DNA of 64,000 nt from Eudoraea sp. (GTDB lineage: Bacteria; Bacteroidota; Bacteroidia; Flavobacteriales; Flavobacteriaceae): contig JAHEHU010000002.1 of the NCBI GenBank assembly GCA_024639765.1, positions 1 through 64,000 of the forward strand. Direction: 5' to 3'. The position numbers and the translations under genes were made by a program. Numbering within the stretch: position 1 is the stretch's first letter; every line of letters begins with the position of its first letter. This document shows positions 10,212 through 20,808 of this stretch, in pieces. The notes beneath the pieces are model-generated. The model had not been told where the DNA came from and made no database searches. It worked only from the letters and a program-made list of their open reading frames with translations.

Positions 10212-11084
10212 ATGAGTGTATTAGTCAATAAGAATTCCAAGATCATTGTACAAGGATTTACCGGAAGTGAAGGTACCTTTCACGCTGAACAAATGATTGA
10301 GTACGGTACCAATGTTGTAGGAGGTGTCACCCCAGGTAAAGGAGGACAGACCCACTTGGATAGACCGGTATTCAATACTGTGGAAGAAGCCGTTAAAAAG
10401 GCAGGAGCAGACACAACTATTATTTTTGTGCCACCGGCATTTGCGGCGGACGCTATAATGGAGGCTGCCAGTGCAGGTATAAAGGTCATTATTACCATTA
10501 CCGAAGGTATTCCGATCGAAGATATGGTGAAGGCATACGACTATATCAAGGATAAAGACTGTACGCTTGTTGGACCTAATTGCCCGGGTGTCATTACACC
10601 GGGAGAGGCCAAGGTAGGTATTATGCCGGGCTTTGTATTTAAGAAGGGTAAAGTTGGGATTGTATCAAAATCTGGTACCCTTACCTACGAGGCAGCGGAC
10701 CAGGTGGTGCGTCAGGGGTTGGGAATTACCACAGCTATTGGTATCGGTGGAGACCCTATAATCGGGACTACCACTAAAGAAGCAGTGGAATTATTGATCA
10801 ATGACCCGGAAACAAGTTGTGTAGTAATGATCGGTGAAATAGGAGGGCAGTTAGAAGCAGATGCGGCCAATTGGTATAAAGCCAGTGGCAGTAAAAAACC
10901 CATCGTTGGCTTCATAGCAGGTGAAACAGCTCCAGCGGGCAGAACCATGGGGCATGCCGGCGCTATTGTTGGAGGGAGTGATGATACCGCCCAGGCCAAA
11001 AAACAAATTATGAGAGATTGCGGCATCCACGTTGTGGATTCTCCCGCAGAAATTGGCAAGAAAGTTAAAGAAGTGCTAGGCTAA
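10212..11084 (+). CDS. sucD: succinyl-CoA ligase alpha subunit
   Basis: [40 protein letters not shown] active-site His region. Confidence 0.96.
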   Translation: MSVLVNKNSKIIVQGFTGSEGTFHAEQMIEYGTNVVGGVTPGKGGQTHLDRPVFNTVEEAVKKAGADTTIIFVPPAFAADAIMEAASAGIKVIITITEGIPIEDMVKAYDYIKDKDCTLVGPNCPGVITPGEAKVGIMPGFVFKKGKVGIVSKSGTLTYEAADQVVRQGLGITTAIGIGGDPIIGTTTKEAVELLINDPETSCVVMIGEIGGQLEADAANWYKASGSKKPIVGFIAGETAPAGRTMGHAGAIVGGSDDTAQAKKQIMRDCGIHVVDSPAEIGKKVKEVLG

Positions 11085-11102
11085 AAAACCATATCAATAA
11101 GT

Positions 11103-11132
11103 AAATCCCGATACCATCGGGATTTTTTTTCG
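11103..11132 (+). terminator. Rho-independent terminator after sucD
   Basis: AAATCCCGAT-ACC-ATCGGGATTT followed by a T run. Confidence 0.85.
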
Positions 11133-11151
11133 CCTTACGCCAGACAAAATG

Positions 11152-11159
11152 TATCTTTG
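11152..11159 (+). promoter_or_regulatory. -7 box TATCTTTG upstream of fabG
   Basis: Matches TAnnTTTG. Confidence 0.5.
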
Positions 11160-11186
11160 ATTACAATCTAAAGTATATACATTCAT

Positions 11187-11933
11187 ATGAAACTATTAGA
11201 AGGAAAGAATGTCATTATCACCGGAGCAAGCAGAGGAATTGGGTCTGGTATAGCCAGAGTATTTGCTAATCACGGAGCCAATATCGCTTTTACATACAGC
11301 TCCAGTGAAGGTCCGGCGATAACCCTCCAAAACGAGTTAACGGAAATGGGAGTGAAGGCTAAGGCTTATAAAAGTAATGCGGCAAGTTTTTCTGAGTCTG
11401 AGGCGTTGATCGCTTCCGTATTGGAAGATTTTGGCGGCATAGACGTATTGATCAACAATGCAGGCATTACCAAGGATAACCTTTTAATGCGCATGAATGA
11501 GGACGACTTTGATTCGGTTATTGAGATCAATCTGAAATCTGTTTTTAACATGACCAAAGCTGTACAAAGGACTCTTTTAAAACAAAGACATGGCTCTATC
11601 ATTAATATGAGTAGTGTGGTTGGGGTGAAAGGCAATGCCGGACAGACAAATTACGCGGCTTCAAAAGCGGGAATCATAGGCTTTACAAAGTCTGTGGCCC
11701 TGGAACTGGGATCGAGAAATATTAGGTGCAATGCGATAGCCCCCGGGTTTATTGAGACAGAAATGACTGGAAAACTGGATGAAAAGACGGTTCAATCCTG
11801 GCGGGATGCGATCCCACTGAAAAGAGGGGGAAGTCCGGAAGATGTTGCGAATGCATGTTTATTCCTTGCCTCAGATCTATCGGCGTATGTAACGGGTCAG
11901 GTACTGCATGTTGATGGAGGAATGCTTACGTAG
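11187..11933 (+). CDS. fabG: 3-oxoacyl-ACP reductase
   Basis: SDR: TGASRGIGSGIA, NNAG, YAASKAG. Confidence 0.93.
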   Translation: MKLLEGKNVIITGASRGIGSGIARVFANHGANIAFTYSSSEGPAITLQNELTEMGVKAKAYKSNAASFSESEALIASVLEDFGGIDVLINNAGITKDNLLMRMNEDDFDSVIEINLKSVFNMTKAVQRTLLKQRHGSIINMSSVVGVKGNAGQTNYAASKAGIIGFTKSVALELGSRNIRCNAIAPGFIETEMTGKLDEKTVQSWRDAIPLKRGGSPEDVANACLFLASDLSAYVTGQVLHVDGGMLT

Positions 11934-12020
11934 ACTTACCCCTGGTCATTGAATTGTTTCCTCCAAACGGAGGCCACGGGATATCCGCAAAATAAAATAA
12001 GAGATTAAAAGAAGTGATAC

Positions 12021-14054
12021 ATGCAAACAACTACCCTGGTAGGACTTTTCCTTGCAGCACTTATATCCTTATTACTAGTCTTTTTTCAATACTTCTATAA
12101 AAGTAAAAGAAACAGAAAACTTCAAATTTCCCTGGGGATGCTTCGCTTCATAGGCGTTTTTGGTGTCTTCCTGCTGTTGCTGAACCCAAGCTTTACTAAA
12201 ACCTCCTTGCTTACTGAAAAACAAGATCTTATAGTTCTGCTAGACGATTCTTACTCAATCAAATCTGTGAATGCTGAGCAGCAAATGCAGAGCCTTAGGG
12301 ACCAACTGATCAATAGCGACCAGCTATCGCAAAAGTTCGACCTTTTTGCATACTCTTTTGGAAATGGAATTAAGAATTCCGATAGTTTGTCATTTAATGA
12401 AGGGGCAACGAATATTTCAAAAGCGCTTGCCGACGTACAATCAATTTTCAAAGGAAATAAAGCTACGGCTGTTTTATTATCAGATGGAAATCAAACAGTT
12501 GGGGAAGCCTATGAATTTAAGGGTGCGGCAGCCAACTTTCCTGTGAATACCATTGTAGTTGGTGACACAACTACATATACCGATCTAAGGATCAATCAGG
12601 TAAATGCAAACAGATATTCCTTTTTGGAGAATACCTTTCCATTGGAATTGTTTGTCTCCTACCAGGGAGAGGCACCCATAAAAAGTAAAGTAACCATTCA
12701 ATTAGAAGGGAAATCAGTTTTTAGCGAGATCCTTGATCTTTCGGGAGAAAGGAATTCCAGGAAGATTGTTACTGCTTTAAAATCCCCTACGGTAGGATTC
12801 AAAACAATAGACATTACGCTCGATCCCATCCCGGGAGAGCGAAATACATACAATAACAAAAGACGACTATCAATTGAGGTCATTGATGAAAAAACAAAGA
12901 TCGGTCTTGTTTCCGAGCTAATGCACCCGGATCTGGGGGCCCTTACCAAGGCTATAGAAAGCAACAGCCAGCGTTCAGTTTCTTTGGTGAGTCCGAATAT
13001 ATCAACAGAGCAACTTAGTGAGTACAATGTACTTATTTTGTACCAGCCTACACGATCGTATTCGGGCGTTCTAAAATATGTGCAGGATGCAAAGGTCAAT
13101 ACCTTTACAATTACCGGTCCTAATACAGACTGGAATTTTCTGAACAGGGCTCAAAAAGGAATAGAGCGTACAAGCTTTAATCAGGCTGAAGAGATCCTTG
13201 CTGTTTTAAATCCCACTTTTAGCTTGTTCGATCTTTCGGATTTTTCTGTTGAGGACTTTCCACCATTGCAAGGAAGCTTAGGGGATATACTCATAAGCAA
13301 ACCCTATGAAAGTATCCTGGATCAACAAATAAAGGGCCTTGTTCTTCAAGATCCATTGCTGCCTGTGTTATTTGATGAAACCGGCCGGCATGCCTATCTC
13401 TTTGGAGGGAACATTTGGAAATGGCGTATAGAAAGTTTTAGAAACGATCAGAATTTTGAGAATTTCGATTCCTTTATCAATAAATTGATGCTATATCTCA
13501 GTACGGATCAACAAAGGGAACGACTTTCGGTGACCAATGAATTGATCTATGAGGGAATCATAGAAAAAAAGATAAGGGCCTCTTTTTTTGACGCCACATA
13601 TGTTTTTGACGATAGTGCCAGCTTGAAATTGAGCCTGAAAGGGTTGAATAACGACTTTGTTGATGAACGTATTTTATTCCTGGGAGATTCAGAATATGAA
13701 GCAGACATTAATGATCTGCCTGCCGGTGAATACACTTATACAGTTTCTGTGGAGGGTACGGAGTTTACAAAAAATGGTCGATTTTCTATAGAGGATTTTA
13801 ATATAGAACAGCTTTTTGTTTCGAGTGATTACAAAAAACTGAATCAACTTGCGGAATCCAGTACGGGTCGTTTATATTTTCCAGATGAAATGGAGAACCT
13901 TATGGAAGATCTTTTAACCCAAAACCGCTACCTGCCAACACAAAAAAGCGTTGAAAATGTCGTATCTTTGATCGATTTTCGGGTGGTACTCGGAATTATC
14001 ATTCTGGCATTCACGGCAGAATGGTTTATCAGAAAATATAATGGTTTAATTTAA
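12021..14054 (+). CDS. membrane-anchored VWA-like protein
   Basis: N-terminal TMs, VLLDDSYSIKS MIDAS-like segment, C-terminal TM. Confidence 0.7.
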   Translation: MQTTTLVGLFLAALISLLLVFFQYFYKSKRNRKLQISLGMLRFIGVFGVFLLLLNPSFTKTSLLTEKQDLIVLLDDSYSIKSVNAEQQMQSLRDQLINSDQLSQKFDLFAYSFGNGIKNSDSLSFNEGATNISKALADVQSIFKGNKATAVLLSDGNQTVGEAYEFKGAAANFPVNTIVVGDTTTYTDLRINQVNANRYSFLENTFPLELFVSYQGEAPIKSKVTIQLEGKSVFSEILDLSGERNSRKIVTALKSPTVGFKTIDITLDPIPGERNTYNNKRRLSIEVIDEKTKIGLVSELMHPDLGALTKAIESNSQRSVSLVSPNISTEQLSEYNVLILYQPTRSYSGVLKYVQDAKVNTFTITGPNTDWNFLNRAQKGIERTSFNQAEEILAVLNPTFSLFDLSDFSVEDFPPLQGSLGDILISKPYESILDQQIKGLVLQDPLLPVLFDETGRHAYLFGGNIWKWRIESFRNDQNFENFDSFINKLMLYLSTDQQRERLSVTNELIYEGIIEKKIRASFFDATYVFDDSASLKLSLKGLNNDFVDERILFLGDSEYEADINDLPAGEYTYTVSVEGTEFTKNGRFSIEDFNIEQLFVSSDYKKLNQLAESSTGRLYFPDEMENLMEDLLTQNRYLPTQKSVENVVSLIDFRVVLGIIILAFTAEWFIRKYNGLI

Positions 14055-14067
14055 AAGTAAAGAACGA

Positions 14068-14883
14068 ATGGATAAACTTCCAAAAATTGCATTACCAGTT
14101 GTATTCATCATCATTGTTTTGGTGATCCTCATTTCGAAATCGGCTGTTACTATTGGCTCAGGGGAGGCCGGTGTTTTATATAAGACTTTTTCAGGTGGTG
14201 TAGTAACTGAAGAGGCCCCATTGGGAGAGGGCTTTCACATAGTGGCTCCCTGGAATAAGGTTTTTATCTACGAGGTAAGACAACAAGAAGTATTTGAAAA
14301 AATGCAAGTGCTTTCTTCAAATGGTCTGGAGATAAAATTAGATGCTTCTGCCTGGTTTGAGCCCAAATATGAGGACCTGGGTAAATTGCATCAGGAAAAA
14401 GGTGAAGCATATGTTCAGCGTGTGTTGTTGCCAACTATACGATCTGCTGCCAGAAGTGTGGTAGGACGATATACACCAGAACAATTGTACTCAAGTAAAA
14501 GAGATGCTATTCAGGCGGAAATATACGAAGAGACCAAAAAAATTGTTGATGGGCAGTATATTCAACTCAATGAAGTTTTGGTAAGGGATGTTACCTTGCC
14601 TCCTACGATCAAAGAAGCGATAGAAAGAAAATTAAAGCAGGAACAAGAATCGCTGGAGTATGAATTTAGACTAATTACTGCAGATAAAGAGGCCCAGAGA
14701 CAGATCATTGAAGCACAAGGTAAAGCAGATGCAAACCGAATATTAAGTGCTTCCTTGACAGATAAAATCCTTCAGGATAAAGGAATAGAAGCTACCTTGA
14801 AATTAGCGGAATCGCCCAATGCTAAGGTAGTTGTGGTAGGATCTGGAGATGCCGGATTGCCTTTGATTTTAGGAAATAATTAG
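14068..14883 (+). CDS. prohibitin/SPFH family protein
   Basis: N-terminal TM, SPFH fold motifs (RSAARSVVGRYTPEQLYSSKRDAIQAEIYEE). Confidence 0.9.
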   Translation: MDKLPKIALPVVFIIIVLVILISKSAVTIGSGEAGVLYKTFSGGVVTEEAPLGEGFHIVAPWNKVFIYEVRQQEVFEKMQVLSSNGLEIKLDASAWFEPKYEDLGKLHQEKGEAYVQRVLLPTIRSAARSVVGRYTPEQLYSSKRDAIQAEIYEETKKIVDGQYIQLNEVLVRDVTLPPTIKEAIERKLKQEQESLEYEFRLITADKEAQRQIIEAQGKADANRILSASLTDKILQDKGIEATLKLAESPNAKVVVVGSGDAGLPLILGNN

Positions 14884-14895
14884 TAAGTGTAAATT

Positions 14896-14925
14896 TTTGT
14901 AGAAGAAAAATAAATTCTACATTTG
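14896..14925 (+). promoter_or_regulatory. his operon promoter: TTTG (14896-14899), 18-nt spacer, TACATTTG (14918-14925)
   Basis: Both elements match the Bacteroidota -33 TTTG / -7 TAnnTTTG consensus. Confidence 0.7.
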
Positions 14926-14932
14926 CTCCAAT

Positions 14933-14986
14933 ATGAAAAACAAGAATACACATCATCATTCTGACTCTTGCCCTCAAGCAGGTTAG
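14933..14986 (+). CDS. hisL: his operon leader peptide MKNKNTHHHSDSCPQAG*
   Basis: 17-codon ORF with three consecutive CAT codons, followed by an attenuator and hisG. Confidence 0.85.
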   Translation: MKNKNTHHHSDSCPQAG

Positions 14987-15027
14987 GAAGGTATTGTTGT
15001 ATTACACCATATCCGGACCCGTTTGAG
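14973..15027 (+). promoter_or_regulatory. predicted antiterminator pairing CTCAAGCAGGT (14973-14983) with ACCCGTTTGAG (15017-15027)
   Basis: 10 of 11 positions pair (one G:U, one A-C mismatch); mutually exclusive with the terminator stem. Confidence 0.7.
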
Positions 15028-15054
15028 CAATCAAACGGGTTTTGTTTTTCTTTT
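15017..15054 (+). terminator. his attenuator terminator ACCCGTTTGA-GCAA-TCAAACGGGT + U tract
   Basis: 10-bp perfect stem, tetraloop, followed by TTTGTTTTTCTTTT; 25 nt before hisG. Confidence 0.9.
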
Positions 15055-15078
15055 AAAAGTATTTAAAGTTCGGCAAGT

Positions 15079-15933
15079 ATGAAATTAAAGATAGCGATAC
15101 AGAAATCTGGTCGGTTAAATGAAGACTCTCTCAAGATCCTTAAGGATTGCGGGATCTCTATTGATAATGGCAAAGATCAGTTAAAGGCATCTTCTCGTAA
15201 TTTTCCAATGGAAGTGTTTTATCTAAGAAATGGAGATATACCACAATACCTTAGGGATGGCGTGGTAGATGTAGCTATTATTGGTGAAAATGTCTTGGTG
15301 GAAAAGGGAGAGGACATTAAGGTAGCTGAGAAATTAGGCTTTTCGAAGTGCAGGGTTTCTCTGGCAGTGCCAAAATCATTCCAATATAATTCTATAAAAG
15401 ACCTACAGGGGAAGCGTATTGCAACCTCCTATCCCAATACCGTAGAGAATTATCTTAAAAGCAGAGGGATCCAGGCCGAAATGCACATTATCAATGGTTC
15501 TGTTGAGATCGCTCCGAACATAGGTTTAGCCGATGCTATCTGTGATATTGTCTCTAGCGGAAGCACCCTTTTTAAGAACAATTTAAAAGAGGTGGAGAAG
15601 ATACTGACCAGTGAGGCTGTGTTGGCAGTATCTCCTGAAATAGGAGCTGAGCAAATGGAGGTCCTGGAAAAATTGCAATTCAGAATTCGCTCAGTTCTTG
15701 CTGCCAGGCAATCCAAGTATGTTTTGATGAACGTACCCAATGACAGTCTAGATACTATTATAGAGTTATTGCCCGGCATGAGGAGTCCAACCGTACTGCC
15801 TCTGGCAGAAGAAGGGTGGAGTTCTGTGCATACGGTTATCAATAAAGATACCTTCTGGGAGGTCATAGACGAACTAAGACAGGCAGGCGCCGAAGGAATT
15901 TTGGTTTGCCCAATTGAAAAAATGCTAATCTAA
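15079..15933 (+). CDS. hisG: ATP phosphoribosyltransferase
   Basis: HisG motifs (KLKIAIQKSGRL, ATSYPNTV, DAICDIVSSGSTL) and regulatory C-terminal domain. Confidence 0.96.
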   Translation: MKLKIAIQKSGRLNEDSLKILKDCGISIDNGKDQLKASSRNFPMEVFYLRNGDIPQYLRDGVVDVAIIGENVLVEKGEDIKVAEKLGFSKCRVSLAVPKSFQYNSIKDLQGKRIATSYPNTVENYLKSRGIQAEMHIINGSVEIAPNIGLADAICDIVSSGSTLFKNNLKEVEKILTSEAVLAVSPEIGAEQMEVLEKLQFRIRSVLAARQSKYVLMNVPNDSLDTIIELLPGMRSPTVLPLAEEGWSSVHTVINKDTFWEVIDELRQAGAEGILVCPIEKMLI

Positions 15934-15942
15934 GATCCCGCA

Positions 15943-17238
15943 ATGAATAAGATATTTGATCCAAAACCAAATGAATGGGAGTCGCTACTTGCCAGGCCAA
16001 CGCAAAAGGTTGGTGACATTGAGGCAACAGTAAATGCTATTTTTAAGTCCGTTGGACAAAAAGGTGATGAGGCTTTAAGATCTTATACCGAAAAGTTCGA
16101 TGGTGTAACCGTAGATAACTTTCAAGTAGGAGAGGACGCTCTTACTGGGGCAGAAGAATCAATTTCAGAACCCCTAAAAAGGGCAATTCAAAAAGCCTAT
16201 CAGAATATCAAACGCTTTCATGAAGCGCAAGCAACACCTGTAGTAAAGCTGGAAACATCACCGGGCGTAGAGTGTTGGCAGGAAAAAAGACCCATTCAAA
16301 AAGTGGGATTATATATCCCTGGGGGTACAGCACCTCTGTTCTCTACAATATTAATGTTGGCCATCCCTGCTAAAATTGCTGGTTGCGAGGACATAGTACT
16401 TTGTTCACCTCCAGACAAGAAAGGTGAGTTGCCTGCCGTGGTGCTATATACAGCGAAACTTTGCGGGATAACCAAGGTATTTAAAGTAGGGGGCATCCAG
16501 GCAATTGCTGCTTTAACTTTTGGAACACAGAGTGTGCCTAAAGTCTACAAGATCTTTGGCCCGGGCAACCAATATGTTACCGTAGCCAAGCAGTTGGCTA
16601 CCAGGTACGGCATTTCAATTGATATGCCTGCGGGCCCCAGTGAGTTATTGGTGATGGCAGATGAAACAGCAGAGCCAAGTTTTGTGGCGTCCGATCTTTT
16701 GAGTCAGGCTGAGCACGGCACGGATAGTCAGGTGATCCTGGTGTCTACCTCAAAAAATATCATTGAAAAAGTAGAAAAAGAAGTGGCGCAGCAACTAGAG
16801 GAACTTCCAAGAAAGGAGATCGCACGGAAAGCGATCGCCAATAGTAAACTTATTTTTGTTCCTTCAGATACAGATGCTGTAGCATTGATAAATGAGTACG
16901 CCCCGGAACATTATATTCTCTGTGTGAAAAACGAACAGTATTACCTGGATAATACCACCAATGCAGGTTCTGTTTTTATTGGGAATTATACCCCGGAAAG
17001 CGCAGGAGACTACGCTTCGGGTACTAACCATACCCTACCCACTAATGGTTATGCAAAACAGTACAGCGGTGTAAATTTAGACAGCTTCATGAAAAGCATC
17101 ACCTTTCAAAAGATATCTGAAAAAGGAATACTTTCTCTGGGTGAAACCATTGAAATCATGGCAGCGGCAGAAGGATTAGCGGCCCATAAAAATGCAGTTA
17201 CGCTGCGGTTGAACAAATTAAAGGAAACAGTGAATTAA
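15943..17238 (+). CDS. hisD: histidinol dehydrogenase
   Basis: GLYIPGGTAPLFST, GPGNQYVTVAK, MPAGPSELLV, SAGDYASGTNHTLPTNGYA. Confidence 0.97.
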   Translation: MNKIFDPKPNEWESLLARPTQKVGDIEATVNAIFKSVGQKGDEALRSYTEKFDGVTVDNFQVGEDALTGAEESISEPLKRAIQKAYQNIKRFHEAQATPVVKLETSPGVECWQEKRPIQKVGLYIPGGTAPLFSTILMLAIPAKIAGCEDIVLCSPPDKKGELPAVVLYTAKLCGITKVFKVGGIQAIAALTFGTQSVPKVYKIFGPGNQYVTVAKQLATRYGISIDMPAGPSELLVMADETAEPSFVASDLLSQAEHGTDSQVILVSTSKNIIEKVEKEVAQQLEELPRKEIARKAIANSKLIFVPSDTDAVALINEYAPEHYILCVKNEQYYLDNTTNAGSVFIGNYTPESAGDYASGTNHTLPTNGYAKQYSGVNLDSFMKSITFQKISEKGILSLGETIEIMAAAEGLAAHKNAVTLRLNKLKETVN

Positions 17239-17250
17239 TTGGTTAGATGA

Positions 17251-18315
17251 ATGAGTAAGGAAAAGACATCCTTGAATTTTGACTTGTTTCAACTGGTACG
17301 CGAGAATGTAAAGGCCATGACACCGTATTCTTCAGCCAGAGATGAGTACGTCTCAGATGGTTCCGAAAAGATCTTTATGGATGCCAATGAAAATCCAAAT
17401 GAAAATGGGGTTAATCGTTACCCCGATCCTCAACAAAGATCCCTTAAAGCAACCTTAGCCGCCATTAAAGGGGTTCAGCAAGACCATATTTTATTGGGAA
17501 ATGGCAGTGATGAAGTACTCGACCTTCTTTTCCGTGCCTTTTGTGAGCCTTCTATGGACAATGTAATTACAGTTCCTCCTACCTATGGCATGTATAGTGT
17601 TTTGGCATCACTTAATGCTATTGAGAACAGGAAGGTATTACTAACCTCCTCTTTTTCACTTAATGTCAATGAGATCCTTGCCAACGTTGATAAGAATACT
17701 AAGATAATCTTTCTGTGTTCTCCTAATAATCCCACAGGGAATTGTATCCCCAGAGATCAGATAAAACGGGTGTTGGAAAATTTTCAGGGCCTGGTGGTTA
17801 TAGATGAGGCCTACGTAGACTTCTCAACCGAAGAAAGCTGGTTGGGAGATCTGTCTGACTATAAAAATCTGGTAGTTACTCAAACCTTGTCCAAGGCGTA
17901 CGGCATGGCAGCTATTAGATTGGGATCTTGTTTTGCATCCAAAGAGATCATTGGTATCTTAAATAAGATAAAACCTCCGTACAATGTGAACGAATTAACG
18001 CAAATCAAGGCAAAAGAAAGGCTTCTTCAAAAAAATGATGTGGAGCAGGAGGTTGCCACAATTGTCAAAGAACGAAAAAGACTTGAAACAGCCCTGGGAT
18101 CTATTCCTTTCGTGAAACATATATACCCAAGTGAGGCTAATTTTATTTTAGCAGTAGTTGATGATGCAGCGAGTCGATATGAGCAATTATTAGAGAAGGG
18201 TATAATAGTGAGAAACCGTTCTGGCCAACCCCTTTGTTTAAATACACTGCGGTTTACAGTGGGAACGCCGGCAGAAAACGATAGTTTGATAAGGGTGCTA
18301 AAAGAAGTAATATGA
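17251..18315 (+). CDS. hisC: histidinol-phosphate aminotransferase
   Basis: PLP aminotransferase; [32 protein letters not shown]. Confidence 0.96.
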   Translation: MSKEKTSLNFDLFQLVRENVKAMTPYSSARDEYVSDGSEKIFMDANENPNENGVNRYPDPQQRSLKATLAAIKGVQQDHILLGNGSDEVLDLLFRAFCEPSMDNVITVPPTYGMYSVLASLNAIENRKVLLTSSFSLNVNEILANVDKNTKIIFLCSPNNPTGNCIPRDQIKRVLENFQGLVVIDEAYVDFSTEESWLGDLSDYKNLVVTQTLSKAYGMAAIRLGSCFASKEIIGILNKIKPPYNVNELTQIKAKERLLQKNDVEQEVATIVKERKRLETALGSIPFVKHIYPSEANFILAVVDDAASRYEQLLEKGIIVRNRSGQPLCLNTLRFTVGTPAENDSLIRVLKEVI

Positions 18316-19460
18316 AAACAGTTCAGAAAAAAAAGGTATTGTTCATAGACCGGGACGGGACACTCATTAAAGAGCCTGCTGATGAGCAGATAGACTCCTT
18401 CGAAAAACTAATTTTTTATCCGGGTATTTTCACTTATCTGGGCAAAATAGCCAAAGAACTTTCTTATGAATTAGTAATGGTCACCAATCAGGATGGCTTA
18501 GGAACGGAATCATATCCCGAGGATACTTTTTGGCCGGTACATAAATTCATCATGGCCACAATGGAACAAGAAGGGATCGTTTTTGATAAAGTGTTGATAG
18601 ACAAAACATATCCTCACGAAAATGCCGATACGCGGAAACCGGCAACCGGACTACTAACCGATTATTTTTCCGAGGAGTATGATCTGCAAAACTCATATGT
18701 AATAGGGGATAGACTTACCGATATGGAATTGGCTAAGAACCTAGATGCAAAAGGTATATTAATACAAAATAACCTGAACCTCGGTGTCAATGAGATCACT
18801 GTAGATCAAAAAAAAGTAAGATCAGTTATTGCTTTGGAAACGGGATCATGGGAAGCAATCTATCAATATTTAGTTGGCAAAAACAGAATAGCCTCCCATA
18901 CACGAAACACAAAAGAAACGCAAATTACCATCGAATTGAATTTGGATGGGACGGGCATTTCCGATATTTCAACCGGACTTGCATTTTTTGATCATATGCT
19001 AGATCAATTAGCACGTCATGGCCAATTAGACCTTTCTCTTAAGGTGGCTGGTGATCTGGAAGTAGATGAACACCACACTATTGAAGATACCGCTATAGCA
19101 CTTGGAGAGGTTTTTTACGAAGCACTGGGCTCAAAATTAGGAATTGAGCGCTACGGCTTTTGCCTTCCAATGGATGATTGTCTCGCACAAGCAGCCATTG
19201 ATTTTGGTGGTCGAAACTGGTTGGTGTGGGAGGCAGATTTTAAACGTGAAAAGATAGGTGATATGCCTACTGAGATGTTTTTTCATTTTTTCAAATCTTT
19301 TACAGATGGTGCCAAGGCAAATCTCAATATTAAAGCAGAGGGAACCAATGAACACCATAAGATTGAAGCAATATTTAAAGCATTTGCAAAGGCTATTAAA
19401 ATGGCAGTAAAACGAGACCAGGAAAAGATGATCTTGCCTTCTACAAAAGGTATGTTATAA
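18312..19460 (+). CDS. hisB: bifunctional histidinol-phosphatase / imidazoleglycerol-phosphate dehydratase
   Basis: HAD motif FIDRDGTL plus IGPD motifs ([27 protein letters not shown]). Confidence 0.96.
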   Translation: MKTVQKKKVLFIDRDGTLIKEPADEQIDSFEKLIFYPGIFTYLGKIAKELSYELVMVTNQDGLGTESYPEDTFWPVHKFIMATMEQEGIVFDKVLIDKTYPHENADTRKPATGLLTDYFSEEYDLQNSYVIGDRLTDMELAKNLDAKGILIQNNLNLGVNEITVDQKKVRSVIALETGSWEAIYQYLVGKNRIASHTRNTKETQITIELNLDGTGISDISTGLAFFDHMLDQLARHGQLDLSLKVAGDLEVDEHHTIEDTAIALGEVFYEALGSKLGIERYGFCLPMDDCLAQAAIDFGGRNWLVWEADFKREKIGDMPTEMFFHFFKSFTDGAKANLNIKAEGTNEHHKIEAIFKAFAKAIKMAVKRDQEKMILPSTKGML

Positions 19461-19463
19461 AAG

Positions 19464-20051
19464 GTGATTATGAAGATCGTGATCATAGACTACGGTGCAG
19501 GAAACATTCAAAGCATTCAATTTGCTTTGCAACGTCTTGGCTATACGGCTACCTTAAGTAGTGATAAAAATACCATACAAGAAGCAGACAAAGTGATTTT
19601 TCCTGGTGTTGGCGAAGCAAGTAGTGCCATGTCTAAATTAAAGGAGAGTGGTCTTGATGTCTTAATTCCCACGCTTACACAACCAGTATTGGGAATTTGT
19701 TTGGGGATGCAGCTAATGTGCAGGTATTCGGAAGAAGGTGACACCTTGGGTCTGGGGATCTTTGATGTAGATGTGTCAAGGTTCACTAACAAGGTAAAAG
19801 TACCTCAAATTGGCTGGAATCAGATCACGAACTTAAAAACACCTCTTTTTAAAGATGTTGCTGAGAAAGAATATATTTATTTGGTTCACAGCTATTATGC
19901 ACCCTTGTGTGAGGAGACCATTGCGGTCTCAGACTATGAACTGTCATATAGCAGTGCCATGTGCAAGGACAATTTCTGGGGAGTGCAGTTTCATCCCGAA
20001 AAAAGCAGTGATGTTGGGGAACGTATTTTAAAGAATTTTGTAACCCTGTGA
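19464..20051 (+). CDS. hisH: imidazole glycerol phosphate synthase glutamine amidotransferase subunit
   Basis: [21 protein letters not shown]. Confidence 0.96.
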   Translation: MIMKIVIIDYGAGNIQSIQFALQRLGYTATLSSDKNTIQEADKVIFPGVGEASSAMSKLKESGLDVLIPTLTQPVLGICLGMQLMCRYSEEGDTLGLGIFDVDVSRFTNKVKVPQIGWNQITNLKTPLFKDVAEKEYIYLVHSYYAPLCEETIAVSDYELSYSSAMCKDNFWGVQFHPEKSSDVGERILKNFVTL

Positions 20052-20070
20052 ACTTAAGAGAAAACCAGTA

Positions 20071-20808
20071 ATGAGGATCATACCGGCCATAGATATTATT
20101 GAAGGGAGTTGTGTTCGGCTATCCAAGGGGGACTACACCACAAAAAAGGTATATAATGAGGACCCGTTGGAAGTTGCCAAAACGTTTGAGGCACATGGTA
20201 TTGAGCACCTGCATTTGGTAGATCTTGATGGTGCCAAGTCTAAACATATAGTGAATTACAAGATCCTGGAACAAATTGCCTCCAAAACATCATTAAAGAT
20301 CGATTTTGGCGGCGGTTTAAAATCAGACGAGGACCTGCGTATTGCCTTCAATTCTGGTGCAAATCAAATCACAGGAGGTAGCATTGCAGTGAAAGACCGT
20401 GAAACCTTCCTTGGGTGGTTATCTCGTTTTGGTACAGAGAAGATCATTTTAGGAGCTGATGCAATGGATGAAAAGATAGCCGTTTCAGGATGGCAGGAGT
20501 CCTCTACAGAGGAGTTGATCCCATTTATACAACGCTATCAGAAAGAAGGAATTAAATACGTTATTTGTACAGACATCAGTAAGGATGGAATGCTTCAAGG
20601 CCCTTCGGTAGTTCTTTATAAAAAAATCTTACAAAAAACAGCTAATCACTCAACTGCCATACGTCTTGTTGCCAGCGGAGGTATTGCAAAATATGAGGAT
20701 TTGAATATTTTGAAGGAGCTTGGATGTGAAGGAGCCATAATTGGCAAGGCCATTTATGAGAACAGAATTAGTTTAAAACAACTCGAAGGATTTATTATAA
20801 AATCATGA
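20071..20808 (+). CDS. hisA: ProFAR isomerase
   Basis: [21 protein letters not shown]. Confidence 0.96.
   Translation: MRIIPAIDIIEGSCVRLSKGDYTTKKVYNEDPLEVAKTFEAHGIEHLHLVDLDGAKSKHIVNYKILEQIASKTSLKIDFGGGLKSDEDLRIAFNSGANQITGGSIAVKDRETFLGWLSRFGTEKIILGADAMDEKIAVSGWQESSTEELIPFIQRYQKEGIKYVICTDISKDGMLQGPSVVLYKKILQKTANHSTAIRLVASGGIAKYEDLNILKELGCEGAIIGKAIYENRISLKQLEGFIIKS

Noticed and set aside
10712-11059. 115-aa antisense ORF opposite sucD
   Set aside because: Mirror frame of a conserved CDS; proline/alanine-rich without recognisable motifs.
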